Positions 44,101-53,231 are shown, counted from the stretch's first letter. The stretch: DNA of 64,000 bases from Bacillaceae bacterium (GCA_017656265.1 JACDOD010000001.1:682001-746000); one strand, 5' to 3'. Program-made: numbers and translations. The notes: generated by a model not told the origin, from the sequence alone.

Positions 44101-44429
44101 AGCTGGATTTTCCCATTCGGATATTCAGGCAGCACCGTCATCACAGCCTCGTACACTTGCCTAAATTCACCTGGTGAAGCACCTTCTAAATTAAACTTCA
44201 TTTGATTTCCGTTGCCATCCACTCCAGCAGGTATTGCCCCGGCACTCATATTCACTTTTTCATTAAACACAATTTTTAACGTTATTGTTTCTCCAATTTT
44301 ATATTCAGTTGAGGCTCCTTCAGGTAAACTTACGGTGACTACGGCAGCAGCCTCAGATCTATTCCAATACGCAAATGCTACTCCCATTGTGATAAAACAT
44401 AAAACTATCACCCTATGCCATTTTTTCAT
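41175..44429 (-). CDS. 5' part of a frameshifted giant secreted repeat protein
   Basis: The 1084-aa frame starts with MKKWHRVIVLC and a signal peptide ending near SEA-AA, after GAGGAG nine bases upstream (the longer frame to 44465 is rejected). Beta-sandwich repeats with DNAGN, DPAGN, DHSGN, DEAGN and DLKGN run through it. The last about 65 residues are out of frame: after FGKAFTVIK the protein loses its pattern until a stop at 41175. Adding one A to the four-A run at 41352-41355 (plus strand T) restores reading into the 38824-41121 frame. It is the first gene of an operon divergent from the MalT-like regulator. Confidence 0.72.
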   Translation of the reverse strand: MKKWHRVIVLCFITMGVAFAYWNRSEAAAVVTVSLPEGASTEYKIGETITLKIVFNEKVNMSAGAIPAGVDGNGNQMKFNLEGASPGEFRQVYEAVMTVLPEYPNGKIQLGNLQGVAITSDGKSYYDSTDQTVQYDTVAENITIDTLEIEWNPKVFVSDKEVTESGYSAERGEMIRVQLFSMNVGVNGPDYYGEYQGLELNGTGQWMTDYRFIPHSDDYRNGIHLNRYTYEFFYPVPQNVVLDPFHILSIVRDQPLNHNGKDFALILPDEVKTTIADLDLLADGRSPHINVDVTSDSEPKNRENRKVVVTASDESGIDALFYKWALEGSELDQYFWGFKTNGVASGNPVPILPEDVPADGSYYLYIRALDNAGNERTQKFGPYQFKVNVPGFLVDPQSGTRFKGDDIAQISVALDTLSVTESVYYSWSDQEEVIVPDTLLDGEGPWTIHDLPAGNHLYDLNLVFTDEFSNSTEATYTFIRDLYAPTVTGDVYGMDSTLPHQSVEIPLTINPLPGDATAEGDTYTVYQMWSSHASSPDVSDSGWHRLENPASAVSPAGLNGEHFLHIKAVDAVGNRTIQTIGGFLFDNTPPILNESAEMGIACSEQYYYPFINVDCTDQVSVDEVPRNSLDLQLLVDDRSDLTQYTIEYYVSNQPILAYKGKYPLSGWKIAENGRVDVSGYDGVRYLIFKITDPAGNSMLYMTDGYTFDDGGVTGEVHFEKNYTNQKSVMFIPSSAADDVTLLRYSFDGINFSEYMSFTADSSVSVDLPADSDGNVEEGVYTIFVQFKDHSGNESNTFANDTITYDVTPPSVDSVEMVEDDETGNVTSTVYYSDNFSPISDSVTLIFTENGTKDVEVFDEAGNITVYTVTVDQIDRTGPEIQFSPWGNMVPQQTAQTTVMVSDSQSGLDSGSLQYVWHNQNQLPNVGDISWQSFSSGDDISLSSVNGTWYLFIKASDLKGNEVIVRSDAFLLDNHPPEIFVSYSFNMEGQQQMPLKTAGPITATLKANHDQIIGIDYTFGKAFTVIKVVNVHRMEVKLPFLAEKDALIMKEDVRTHGHSQKIRVKFIVFTRRTRQGMFLQQIRVQ

Positions 44430-44633
44430 ATAATTAAACTCCTCTCTTCTGACTAACTCAGCCAAAACTGCAAAGAATCTATGTTTTAGATCGTGCCAGA
44501 TGGTTCATTATTAGTTTATAGTTCATTATAGGTAGATTTATATCCTGATTACTATCCCTCTCCCAGAGTGATTTTTTGCACCATGTATCTGCCCCTTTTT
44601 AAAATTTCTCTACCTCTTTTTTTTAAAGAAAGT

Positions 44634-44639
44634 TATAAT
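44634..44639 (+). promoter_or_regulatory. -10 box of the MalT-like regulator gene
   Basis: TATAAT lies 47 bases before the start codon. No good -35 box is seen 17 bases upstream. The 256-base divergent spacer (44430-44685) should also hold the giant-operon promoter. Confidence 0.4.
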
Positions 44640-44685
44640 GAATGAAACAGTTAGAATTTTTTAGATCTTTATGGAGGATATACCT

Positions 44686-47211
44686 ATGTATTCAATTTCA
44701 GGGAAGCCGATTATTTATCGCTCAAGGTGCATTCAACTCTTAGCACGTGAATCCTATCGAAATATAACAATTGTAGAAGGTCCAGTTGGATATGGGAAAA
44801 CAACGCTGATGGCCATATGGGCAAAACGCTTGGCGGATGAGAAAAAAGTTGTGTGGCTGACCCTGAATGAGAAGGACAACAACATGAATCCTTTCCTTGA
44901 AAAATTGATTGAAGCACTTCCTTTTCCCCAGGAAAACCTTCGTCACCAATGGCTAAACGAACTCAAACAAATAGAACCCAGTGAAGATCGACTCTCCTTT
45001 TCACTCCTTGATCAAATCGTTCAAACTTTGAATGTCCAGGGTGAAATTCACTTGTTTTTCGACCAGTATGAACATATATACGAAAAGGATGTACATCTTT
45101 TATTCGAACATTTAATCACTTATTCAGGTACCAACATACATTACTATTTTGCAAGCTCTGCCAAACTTCCCTTTCAAAATAAAAAGATTCAGTCTGATTC
45201 ACTTACAATTACATCCGACCATTTGAAATATGATTTGCACGAAATTAAAGAATACATTGCACTCAAAATTGGCTGTCATCTTCATGATGCCGAGTTGCAG
45301 AAATTATATATGTTAACGGAAGGATGGCCATTGGCTGTCAGCCATTATGTGTTTCTGTTAGACAAAAGCAGAGCTCAGCCCCATGATGAATATTCCGCCA
45401 TGGATGCCCTACGACATGGGCTGCATGATCTCTTTTTGAATCAGATTTTTCTAAAGCAATCTCCTGCACTCCAACAGTTTATGCTCAACACGTCCATTCC
45501 GGATTTTTTCGATACACAGTTCAGTTATGTACTTTCAAAAGATAGTCAAAATAATAGTTATATCGAGCACCTGATTCAACAAAATTTGTTTTTGATGCAG
45601 GAGGACAGCCGAAACTATAGATATCATCCATTGTTTGCCCATTTTTTACAACAGCGCCTGAAGCAATTTGACAGAGAGCAATTTTTAAACATGCATAAGC
45701 AATGCAGTGCATGGTTCCATGAACATGGTTTCCTGATTGAAGCTATGCAACATGCCCTCATGATTCCGGATTATGAATTGGCTTCCACATTGTTTCTGAA
45801 GGACATCGTTCATACATTCAGCCATCCGAACTCAAAACTGCTTCTGTCCCTGGAACAATTCCCAAGAACAGAAATAAACCGACGCCCTTCCATCGCCATG
45901 CTATATGCATGGCTATTAACGGTTAACCAGCGATTAACGGCTGCAGAAACGGTACTCGATCAATTAGAGGCACACAGAAGTGAAGAAAACCTAGTCTTTG
46001 AACCCACAGGGGAAGATCTCAGAGGATATATCGCAGCGATTAAATCAAGAATTTATTTTCAGCGCCGTGATACAGAAACAGGAATGGCCTATATGAAAGA
46101 AGGGAAATCAAGGTTAAATGGCCAGGGCTATTTATTTAGTTACGTAAATACGTTTGATAAACTGGAAAGCTCCCTGTTGAAAGGTTCCATCGGGCATTGG
46201 GGAGCGATCGACCAGGCCATTTACAGATGTAAAGTAGCTGAACCTTTATGGAAAGGTGTGAATAAGGGGTATGGGTTAATCCAAACTCTATTAGGTGAAT
46301 GCTATTATGAGCGAAGGGTTTTCGATAAAGCAGAAAAACATTTATCAGCTGGAAGAAGAATTGGATTCGATCTGATGGAGACTGGCTTAATTTTGCCATC
46401 AACCCTTACACTTGTGCAGCTAAAGTGGACTAATGGAGAAAAACGCATAGCTCAAATTTTAATTGAAGAAACGAGAAACTTATTAACAGATGAAAAATCT
46501 CGGTTCACGTGGTCGATCATGGATGCCTGTCAGGCGCGAATACATATGAAAACACAACAATTTCAGCATGTGAAAAATTGGATGAATCTCCAGTCGAATC
46601 AGATAGATGATATGCTGGATTTCAGATACTTTTATGAGTATTTGACCCTGCTTCGTGCGTATCTATACCTCCGCCAATTTGACCAGGGAATCTATTATGG
46701 TGAACGCTTATTACACTATAGCCTGTCCTTAAATCTATACTATTATATAGCCGAAATTCACTTTTTGCTCAGCATTCTATATGAAAATCAGAGGCAACCG
46801 AGCAAAGCTGACCACCATGTGAGAGAGGCTCTCGAAATCGGCAGACAGGAAGGATATTTTCAATTATTTCTAGAGGAATGGGAAATTGCTAAATCTATAC
46901 TTGTAAGAAATGTAAAGTTTTTGAAGCCAATAAAAACCACCCTTCATCCTGAAGCTTCGGAATATTATCAGCAACTACTTACTTGCGGCAGTGAACACGA
47001 CTATACGCATAACAAAATGCTTTATGCAAAAAGCAAACTAACACCAACAGAATATAAAGTTTTTCAGTTCCTAATTGAAGGGAAATCAAATGCTATTATT
47101 GCCGCGGAATTATCCATCACCATTGAAACAGCGAAAACACATTGTAAAAACATTTATCGTAAACTTCACTTAAAAAGCCGAAAAGAAGTGTTTAAGTTAT
47201 TTAACGATTGA
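44686..47211 (+). CDS. MalT-like LuxR-family STAND transcriptional regulator (LAL type)
   Basis: An 841-aa regulator. Walker A GPVGYGKTT (32-40) opens a STAND NTPase domain (about 15-290), followed by a winged-helix region and about 400 residues of helical TPR-like repeats. A C-terminal LuxR helix-turn-helix (about 775-841) has LTPTEYKVFQFLIEGKSNAIIAAEL and TAKTHCKNIYRKL. Such proteins (MalT, LALs) oligomerise on binding an inducer and activate adjacent genes. ATG 44686 follows GGAGG by eight bases; ATG 44671 overlaps that site. It faces the giant-protein operon across 256 bases, so it probably controls it. The inducer is unknown. Confidence 0.88.
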   Translation: MYSISGKPIIYRSRCIQLLARESYRNITIVEGPVGYGKTTLMAIWAKRLADEKKVVWLTLNEKDNNMNPFLEKLIEALPFPQENLRHQWLNELKQIEPSEDRLSFSLLDQIVQTLNVQGEIHLFFDQYEHIYEKDVHLLFEHLITYSGTNIHYYFASSAKLPFQNKKIQSDSLTITSDHLKYDLHEIKEYIALKIGCHLHDAELQKLYMLTEGWPLAVSHYVFLLDKSRAQPHDEYSAMDALRHGLHDLFLNQIFLKQSPALQQFMLNTSIPDFFDTQFSYVLSKDSQNNSYIEHLIQQNLFLMQEDSRNYRYHPLFAHFLQQRLKQFDREQFLNMHKQCSAWFHEHGFLIEAMQHALMIPDYELASTLFLKDIVHTFSHPNSKLLLSLEQFPRTEINRRPSIAMLYAWLLTVNQRLTAAETVLDQLEAHRSEENLVFEPTGEDLRGYIAAIKSRIYFQRRDTETGMAYMKEGKSRLNGQGYLFSYVNTFDKLESSLLKGSIGHWGAIDQAIYRCKVAEPLWKGVNKGYGLIQTLLGECYYERRVFDKAEKHLSAGRRIGFDLMETGLILPSTLTLVQLKWTNGEKRIAQILIEETRNLLTDEKSRFTWSIMDACQARIHMKTQQFQHVKNWMNLQSNQIDDMLDFRYFYEYLTLLRAYLYLRQFDQGIYYGERLLHYSLSLNLYYYIAEIHFLLSILYENQRQPSKADHHVREALEIGRQEGYFQLFLEEWEIAKSILVRNVKFLKPIKTTLHPEASEYYQQLLTCGSEHDYTHNKMLYAKSKLTPTEYKVFQFLIEGKSNAIIAAELSITIETAKTHCKNIYRKLHLKSRKEVFKLFND

Positions 47212-47214
47212 TAC

Positions 47215-47264
47215 AAACTATCCGAACGATATTCACCTGTCATGAGAATAAGTTCGGATAGTTT
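47215..47264. repeat. Convergent-intergenic repeat, copy 5
   Basis: AAACTATCCGAAC (47215-47227) and GTTCGGATAGTTT (47252-47264), 13-bp perfect arms, start four bases after the regulator's stop codon and lie between it and the convergent carboxypeptidase gene. Confidence 0.85.
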
Positions 47265-47308
47265 TACTTTGTCAATCTACTTTTGATTTTTCAGGCATTA
47301 TCTTAACT

Positions 47309-47400
47309 TCCTCAATTGCTCACCCCAGTATATGAGGTTCGTACTGTTCCCCTTGGATCTGCATATGTTATGTACGTATAATTTTCTGTCCAAGCATCTT
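47309..47400 (-). pseudogene. Possible coding remnant downstream of the carboxypeptidase gene
   Basis: In the frame shifted by one from the carboxypeptidase, the minus strand reads SLGWSKDAWTENYTYI and continues to TSYTGVSN and a stop at about 47309. The composition (Tyr, Thr, Trp) looks like a secreted beta-rich protein end. It may be a lost C-terminal extension or the tail of another deleted gene. Confidence 0.25.
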
Positions 47401-48908
47401 TACTCCACCCTAAACTGCATCTCTACTGGGGTTTTCATCACTGCATTTTTTCTTGAGCGAACCTCTTTAATATAAAGGGTATAGGTTCCCGGTTTATATC
47501 CGCCCTTAGGTGGCTTAATAGCGATTTCATCTATAAGCGGAACTATTTGGATATCAACACGATTTAGCTGGCTATCTAAAATATAGATATTTTCACCATG
47601 AACGGAATTTGAATCTATGGGAATATTCATTTTAATTTTCCAGGTGTGAAAGGCATTCACTGTTCTTTTTGTTTCCCACTGTTGAAATTTCTTTAATGGT
47701 GGGAAGATAGCTGACAATACCGGATCGTTCATACTGCATTTTCCTTCACATCCTTTATACCAGCTATATAATTTTACTGCCTGTTCAATATGTAATGAAT
47801 AGTTGCGCTTTATATACAATATTTGCTGGTATAGAGACATGGCGTCAGATGGCAGTATGTCCCTTTCAAACCTCCCGTCCGCATAAATAACATCATTACC
47901 TTCTTTTCTCGGGTTACTTATCTTTTCGCTCAACTGAAAACCTTCTTCAGCCATGTACAGAGCTGCTAATTGATTTCGCTTCCATGCTTCTGGAAAATAC
48001 GTTGGATCTACGTTTCGCTCTCCAGGGTAGACCCCTAATTCCGGTGTTAACCCTGGCCGCTTAAACTGAACGTTGAACCAGTCGGTATAGCCAGAACCGG
48101 TCCTGGTTTCAACTAATCGATATCCGCTCATTCTGGAATAGGTTTCTGCAATTCTCGTATCCCTTTCTATGAATTTGGGCTCAATGTTATAGTTCCAGTA
48201 GATGATCTGTCCTGCGGTATGATAGGCAAGTGTGATTTGAGGATCTAAGATATAGGTAAGATCCCGGACGGTCTGAACTTCTTTTGCCTGAAAAGGCCTG
48301 GTTCCTTTGTAATTTTTCCAGGATGGACGGGTGGCCTCAATCTCCTCCCAGCCGGCCGGGTATTGACGGTTCAGGTCAATTCCCTCTGCATTTGCTTTCC
48401 ACCGTTTAAAATCTCTGCTTCCTTCGTTAAATTGAATGAGCTGCTGATGAACCGATTTTGGAAATGCACTCAGTCCCTTTTGCTGGAGGGTGACTCCATC
48501 GGGATTCACCATGGGCATCATCCAGATTGTAGTTTGATGCAGCAATTCCTTCAGATTATACCCCTGAATGTCACTCCCTGTCTGATATGCCTTTGCATAT
48601 TCTTCGAGCATATTCATCAGCAGGATGGTGGTCAGCCACTCCCTGGCATGGTGGGAGGCATTGTAAAAGACATGGGCGTCCCCATAACCTAGCTTCACCA
48701 GATATAAATGCCGTCCATATGGCGTTTTTCCTGTTTCAAATACTTCAATTAAGTCACCATATTCCTGATCTAAGAATCGTAAATCTTCCTGCATCATTTC
48801 ATATGTATAGACGGTATCCGTTTCTACGATTTTCTGGGCATGACCTGTAACAGGAATGCCTGTGAGAAAAAGAAGGATGGATGGTAATAGAATGAAAAGT
48901 TTCCCCAA
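47400..48908 (-). CDS. Secreted M14-family zinc carboxypeptidase
   Basis: A 502-aa exported peptidase with an N-terminal signal peptide (about 1-24, ending GHA-Q). The zinc motif is HARE (His87, Glu90) with a later His in LAYHTAGQ. The catalytic glutamate is in GLTPELG. After the M14 domain (about 35-320) a C-terminal region of about 180 residues ends in a beta-rich domain. TTG 48908 follows AGGAGG by ten bases. Such enzymes cut peptides or gamma-D-Glu-Dap peptidoglycan stems. It is convergent with the MalT-like gene and might belong to the same surface program, but nothing proves it. Confidence 0.88.
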   Translation of the reverse strand: MGKLFILLPSILLFLTGIPVTGHAQKIVETDTVYTYEMMQEDLRFLDQEYGDLIEVFETGKTPYGRHLYLVKLGYGDAHVFYNASHHAREWLTTILLMNMLEEYAKAYQTGSDIQGYNLKELLHQTTIWMMPMVNPDGVTLQQKGLSAFPKSVHQQLIQFNEGSRDFKRWKANAEGIDLNRQYPAGWEEIEATRPSWKNYKGTRPFQAKEVQTVRDLTYILDPQITLAYHTAGQIIYWNYNIEPKFIERDTRIAETYSRMSGYRLVETRTGSGYTDWFNVQFKRPGLTPELGVYPGERNVDPTYFPEAWKRNQLAALYMAEEGFQLSEKISNPRKEGNDVIYADGRFERDILPSDAMSLYQQILYIKRNYSLHIEQAVKLYSWYKGCEGKCSMNDPVLSAIFPPLKKFQQWETKRTVNAFHTWKIKMNIPIDSNSVHGENIYILDSQLNRVDIQIVPLIDEIAIKPPKGGYKPGTYTLYIKEVRSRKNAVMKTPVEMQFRVE

Positions 48909-49075
48909 GCTGTTCTACCTCCTGTATGTCTGTATCTATCATTCTATTACAAGTATTCGTGTAATAAATATTCAATATATGGGTCGATATGCTTGTTTTT
49001 ACAATTTTTTTATAGGTATAATATAAGCATATTTTTACATTTCTGGTATTTTAATAGGGGGAGAGATTTTAGAAG

Positions 49076-49678
49076 ATGAAAATTCTCATCATCCGCCACG
49101 GGGAAAGTGAAGCCGATCTGCTTGATGTTCATGAAGGACGGGCTGATTTTCCGTTGACGGAAAAAGGAGTCCAGCAGGCTGAAAAAATGGCCCAATATGT
49201 ACATAAGCATTTTCCTGAACTGGAAGAAGTATATGCAAGCCCATTAAAGCGGGCAGCGAAAACCGCTGAAATTTTGTCGGAAACAGTGAATATTCCGCTG
49301 ACGTTTAAAGATGATTTAATGGAAATGGATAACAGAAAATTAAAGGGGCTTTCCCGGGAAGAAGCCAGAAGACGATTTCCTGAACCGAAAAACCGCGCCC
49401 TCCATGAGCCGATTCCAGGGGGTGAAAGCTTAATTGAATTCCGGGCCCGGGCTGAGAAAGTATTCTCAGAAATCATGAAAGATGCCCGGGAAAAAGACAG
49501 ATCCTTTATCAGCATTGTTTCCCACGGGGGCACTATCTCACAGATTTTTCATCGCCTGTTTAATCTGCCATACCGAAAATACGGGTTTTATACAGGGGAC
49601 ACCGGAATGCATCTCATTGAAGTCTCAAAACATGTCATCGTTCGTTTTATGAACAAGACGGAACATTTGCACTGGTAG
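49076..49678 (+). CDS. Histidine phosphatase (phosphoglycerate mutase-like)
   Basis: A 200-aa phosphatase of the histidine phosphatase superfamily. The phosphohistidine is His8 in the RHGE motif; supporting residues are ASPLKRAAKTAE, an acidic EMDNRKLKG and the second His in VSHGGT. Size and motifs fit broad-specificity phosphatases such as PhoE/GpmB types rather than glycolytic mutase. GGGGAGAG precedes the ATG. Substrate unknown. Confidence 0.88.
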   Translation: MKILIIRHGESEADLLDVHEGRADFPLTEKGVQQAEKMAQYVHKHFPELEEVYASPLKRAAKTAEILSETVNIPLTFKDDLMEMDNRKLKGLSREEARRRFPEPKNRALHEPIPGGESLIEFRARAEKVFSEIMKDAREKDRSFISIVSHGGTISQIFHRLFNLPYRKYGFYTGDTGMHLIEVSKHVIVRFMNKTEHLHW

Positions 49679-49737
49679 GCCAGTAACCCAGTATTTACAT
49701 TTTGGTTTATGATCAGGAGGTATATTTCACAAAAAAC

Positions 49738-50063
49738 GTGGCTGGGACAAAACTTCATAAGTAAATGAAATATCCGAACTATATTCAAACATCACATGAA
49801 TTAGTTCGGATATTCTTTTACTTCGTCAAAATGCTTCGCTTTCCGCGGGCACGGCCTCAACTTCCTCGACAGCTCATCTATTCGCTGTCTGCGGGATTTT
49901 CGGCTCGTGCTGTTCCCGCGACGCACAGGACGTGCTAGTGTCGACGTTGGCCACAGGACGTGGCCGGTTTTAGTCGACCAGGAGTCTTCGCATTTTGACT
50001 ACGTAATTTTCAGTAAAATTGTTCGGTTTTTCCACCGCTCATTTCTTTTTTGTCCCAGCCTCG
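49738..50063. repeat. Convergent-intergenic repeat, copy 6 (longest form)
   Basis: GTGGCTGGGACAAAA (49738) and TTTTGTCCCAGCC (about 50047-50061) form the outer inverted repeat of this about 325-bp element. Inside are AATATCCGAACTA/TAGTTCGGATATT arms (49769-49781, 49802-49814) and an about 84-bp GC-rich block (49907-49990) nearly identical to copy 2. It fills the gap between the phosphatase and the convergent glucosidase; no gene is present. Confidence 0.85.
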
Positions 50064-50121
50064 TTTTTTTATAGACATTCCTCCCCTGGTAATGGTTTTT
50101 CTTTTTTTAACATAGAAAAAC

Positions 50122-51813
50122 CTATAAATCATATTTCAGCTTATAAACCCTTGCTTCATAAGGTCTTAATTGGATGGAATCTATGGATTCTGTCACATCC
50201 ACATGATAATTGCTGATGAGGAGCTCCTTATGCGTAAAGGAAACCTCATCTGGCAATTTGAACTCGGGCTGGTTTTTGCTAAAATTTAAAATAACGAGGA
50301 GCTTCTGATTTCCTTCTGTTCTTGTAAAAGCATATATTTCTTCATGATCCGGCAAAATCAAGTCATACGTACCATAGATAAAAATAGGCATTTCTTTGCG
50401 AAGACGAATAAGTTTTTGATAATAATAAAAAATTGAATTCGAATCTTCCATTACCTTTTTCGCATTAATTTCCTTGTAGTTAGGATTTACCTTCATCCAT
50501 GGACTTCCCGTTGTGAATCCAGCATGTTGACTGTCATCCCATTGCATTGGAGTTCTGGCATTGTCCCGGCTTTTCACATAGATACTTTTCATCACCTGTT
50601 CTGGTGACTTCCCTTCTTCCTCTACTTGTTCTTTGTACATGTTCAGCGTTTCAATATCCCTGTATTCATCAATGGAATCAAAGCAAACATTGGTCATGCC
50701 CAGTTCTTCTCCCTGATAAATATAAGGGGTCCCCTTCAGGGTGAAAGACAGGGTAGCCAGCATTTTGGCTGATTCCTCCCGATATTCCCTGTCATTTCCG
50801 AACCGTGACACCATGCGGGGCTGGTCGTGGTTGTTGAAATAGACACTGTTCCAGCCTTTATTTTCAAGTCCTTTTTGCCATTTAGTCAGATTTTCTTTTA
50901 AGTCCTTCATGCGAAAAGGTTTCAAATCCCATTTGCCGCCGGGACCTGAATCCAGTTCCATATGTTCAAATTGAAATACCATATGTAATTCCCTGCGATC
51001 TTCCGAAGTGTACAACTGAGCTTCATTTACCGTTACACCGGGCATCTCTCCAACCGTCATGACATCATATTTGGACAAAACCCGTTCATTCATTTCCTGC
51101 AAATAATCATGAATTTTGGGCCCATTCATGTAATACTCTGCTCCGGATACATATCTCTTTCCGTTAGGGTTGGGGGCATCGGGAAGTTCCGGAACCTTGG
51201 AAATAAAATTGATCACATCCATGCGGAAACCATCGACCCCCTTATCCAGCCACCAGGTCATCATGTCATAGACTTCTTTTCGAACCTCTGGATTCTCCCA
51301 GTTTAAATCGGGCTGTTTTTTGCTGAACAGATGCAAATAATATTCACCGGTTTGTTCATCATACGCCCAGGCTGAACCCCCAAAAGCTGAGCTCCAGTTA
51401 TTCGGCTCCTTACCGCCTTTCCCTGGATGCCAGATATAGTAATTGCGATAAGGATTATCCTTCGATTTTCTGGATTCCATAAACCAGTCATGTTCATCTG
51501 AAGTATGATTCACCACCAGGTCCATCACTAACTTCATTCCCCGGCTATGGATTGCTTCGATTAATTCTTCCCAATCATCCAGCGTTCCGAATTCATCCAT
51601 AATATCCCGATAATCACTCACATCATATCCATTATCATCATTAGGAGATTGATAGACGGGTGACAGCCAGATCACATCCACCCCTAATTCCTTTACATAA
51701 TCAAGTTTTTCAATAATCCCCTGTAAATCTCCAATTCCATCTCCATTACTGTCGTTGAAACTGCGGGGATAAATTTGATAGACAACAGCTTCTTTCCACC
51801 AGGGTTTACTCAT
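50122..51813 (-). CDS. GH13 alpha-glucosidase (oligo-1,6-glucosidase type)
   Basis: A 563-aa cytoplasmic glycoside hydrolase of family 13, subfamily of oligo-1,6-glucosidases and trehalose-6-phosphate hydrolases. Conserved regions: VVNHTSDEH, GFRMDVINF (nucleophile Asp), VGEMPG (acid Glu) and NHDQPR (third Asp). AAGGAGG precedes ATG 51813; the longer frame covers it. It splits short alpha-1,6 or alpha-1,4 glucosides. The downstream-oriented MFS gene (51838) ends 25 bases before its start, suggesting cotranscription. Confidence 0.92.
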   Translation of the reverse strand: MSKPWWKEAVVYQIYPRSFNDSNGDGIGDLQGIIEKLDYVKELGVDVIWLSPVYQSPNDDNGYDVSDYRDIMDEFGTLDDWEELIEAIHSRGMKLVMDLVVNHTSDEHDWFMESRKSKDNPYRNYYIWHPGKGGKEPNNWSSAFGGSAWAYDEQTGEYYLHLFSKKQPDLNWENPEVRKEVYDMMTWWLDKGVDGFRMDVINFISKVPELPDAPNPNGKRYVSGAEYYMNGPKIHDYLQEMNERVLSKYDVMTVGEMPGVTVNEAQLYTSEDRRELHMVFQFEHMELDSGPGGKWDLKPFRMKDLKENLTKWQKGLENKGWNSVYFNNHDQPRMVSRFGNDREYREESAKMLATLSFTLKGTPYIYQGEELGMTNVCFDSIDEYRDIETLNMYKEQVEEEGKSPEQVMKSIYVKSRDNARTPMQWDDSQHAGFTTGSPWMKVNPNYKEINAKKVMEDSNSIFYYYQKLIRLRKEMPIFIYGTYDLILPDHEEIYAFTRTEGNQKLLVILNFSKNQPEFKLPDEVSFTHKELLISNYHVDVTESIDSIQLRPYEARVYKLKYDL

Positions 51814-51837
51814 GCTGATCCTCCTTTTTTTCATCCT

Positions 51838-53082
51838 TTATCCTGTTTCATCCTGAACGTGTTCACCGAGCGAAACGTAATATTCTTTTGTCAGAACAAG
51901 CCCGACTAGCCCGATTACGATTAAAGCGGATCCCATTGTAATAAAACCGGTATAGACTCCAAAAAATCCGATTAATGCCCCGGCCAGCACGCTCGATCCT
52001 GTTTCTCCTACAAAAGCGATCGTGGACCAGGCACTGAATACTTTCCCCATCTGTTCTTCAGGAGTGAGACGCTGAATCATGAGAACCATTGGCAAATCAT
52101 TCATGGCTTCAGCTATTCCTGCCAACAGGGCCATCAACGCTGCCATGTAAAACCACGGGCTGAGTCCTGCAAGGGCAATAAACAAGCCCCAGAGCATCCA
52201 GCCTATAAATATATATTTTTCATAGGATTTGATCTGGATCTTTCCCAGCCATACGGCTCCTGCGATATTCCCGATTCCCATCATTGTCATGATTAGCCCA
52301 AACCCTTTAGGTCCAAGGTTCCACACATGATCGGATATTTTTGGGAGGCCAATCCTTTCAATTCCCGTTAAAAACAATAATACCAGGCCAAAAAGCATGA
52401 TAGACCAGAATAGTGGTTTGATTTTTCTCATAAAATGGAAGGTTTCGATGATTTCATTGAAAATCCCCTTATGATCTTCCGGGTGTTTTTGCGTTAATTC
52501 GAGTGAATAGATGGATACAACCGATAAAACCAGCAAAATAAAAAATAGGATATAAATCGACATAGCTGAAATCCAGGCAATGAAAAACCCTCCTAAAGCT
52601 GGACCAATCGCCTTACTTAACTGGGCACCGATCTGGAATACAGAGTTCCCCGATGGCCATTGTTCTGATGGAAGCACCTGCGGAACCATTGCCCGAATGG
52701 CCGGACTGAAGAAACACCTCAAGCTAACAATCGCAAATGCCGATAGAGCCAGAAACCAGACAGACAATAGCCCAAGCCAGTTGAGGATAGGTACAATGAT
52801 GGTTACAACAGCAGTCAGACCATTACTGTACATCACTACTTTTTTTCGATTCCAGCGATCGGCATATGCTCCTCCAATTAATCCAAAAACAATATACGGC
52901 GAGGTAGCTCCTAAAATAACCAGACCAGCAATAAATGCAGAATCGGTCAGATCATAAGCTAACCAGAAAAAAGCAATTTGAAATAAAACAAATCCAAAAG
53001 TAGTAAATGTGTTAGCTGCCAGGACAATAACATAGTTTCTCTGTGCCAACAGCTCCACATATTGTCCTTTTTTCATACTCAT
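51838..53082 (-). CDS. MFS transporter
   Basis: A 414-aa major facilitator with about 12 hydrophobic segments. The loop GGAYADRWNRKKV between helices 2 and 3 is the MFS motif A, and LLFLTGIERIG and GMGNIAGAV are typical of the drug-exporter-like MFS_3 group. ATG 53082 is chosen (GGGG nine bases upstream); 53076 is possible. Located before the alpha-glucosidase gene, but its sequence looks like an exporter rather than a sugar symporter, so a link to sugar uptake is only weakly supported. Confidence 0.85.
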   Translation of the reverse strand: MSMKKGQYVELLAQRNYVIVLAANTFTTFGFVLFQIAFFWLAYDLTDSAFIAGLVILGATSPYIVFGLIGGAYADRWNRKKVVMYSNGLTAVVTIIVPILNWLGLLSVWFLALSAFAIVSLRCFFSPAIRAMVPQVLPSEQWPSGNSVFQIGAQLSKAIGPALGGFFIAWISAMSIYILFFILLVLSVVSIYSLELTQKHPEDHKGIFNEIIETFHFMRKIKPLFWSIMLFGLVLLFLTGIERIGLPKISDHVWNLGPKGFGLIMTMMGIGNIAGAVWLGKIQIKSYEKYIFIGWMLWGLFIALAGLSPWFYMAALMALLAGIAEAMNDLPMVLMIQRLTPEEQMGKVFSAWSTIAFVGETGSSVLAGALIGFFGVYTGFITMGSALIVIGLVGLVLTKEYYVSLGEHVQDETG

Positions 53083-53231
53083 CCAAAACATCCCCTTCTT
53101 CTTGTTGTCGTTTTATTATAGAAGGGGATTGACCATTCAAAAATGGTTAATTTAATGTTTTTTAAAGGGGACAGACTCCAACTGTCTATTACTTTCTACT
53201 ATTTTACTTATGTTTGGGACGAATCCCTGGT

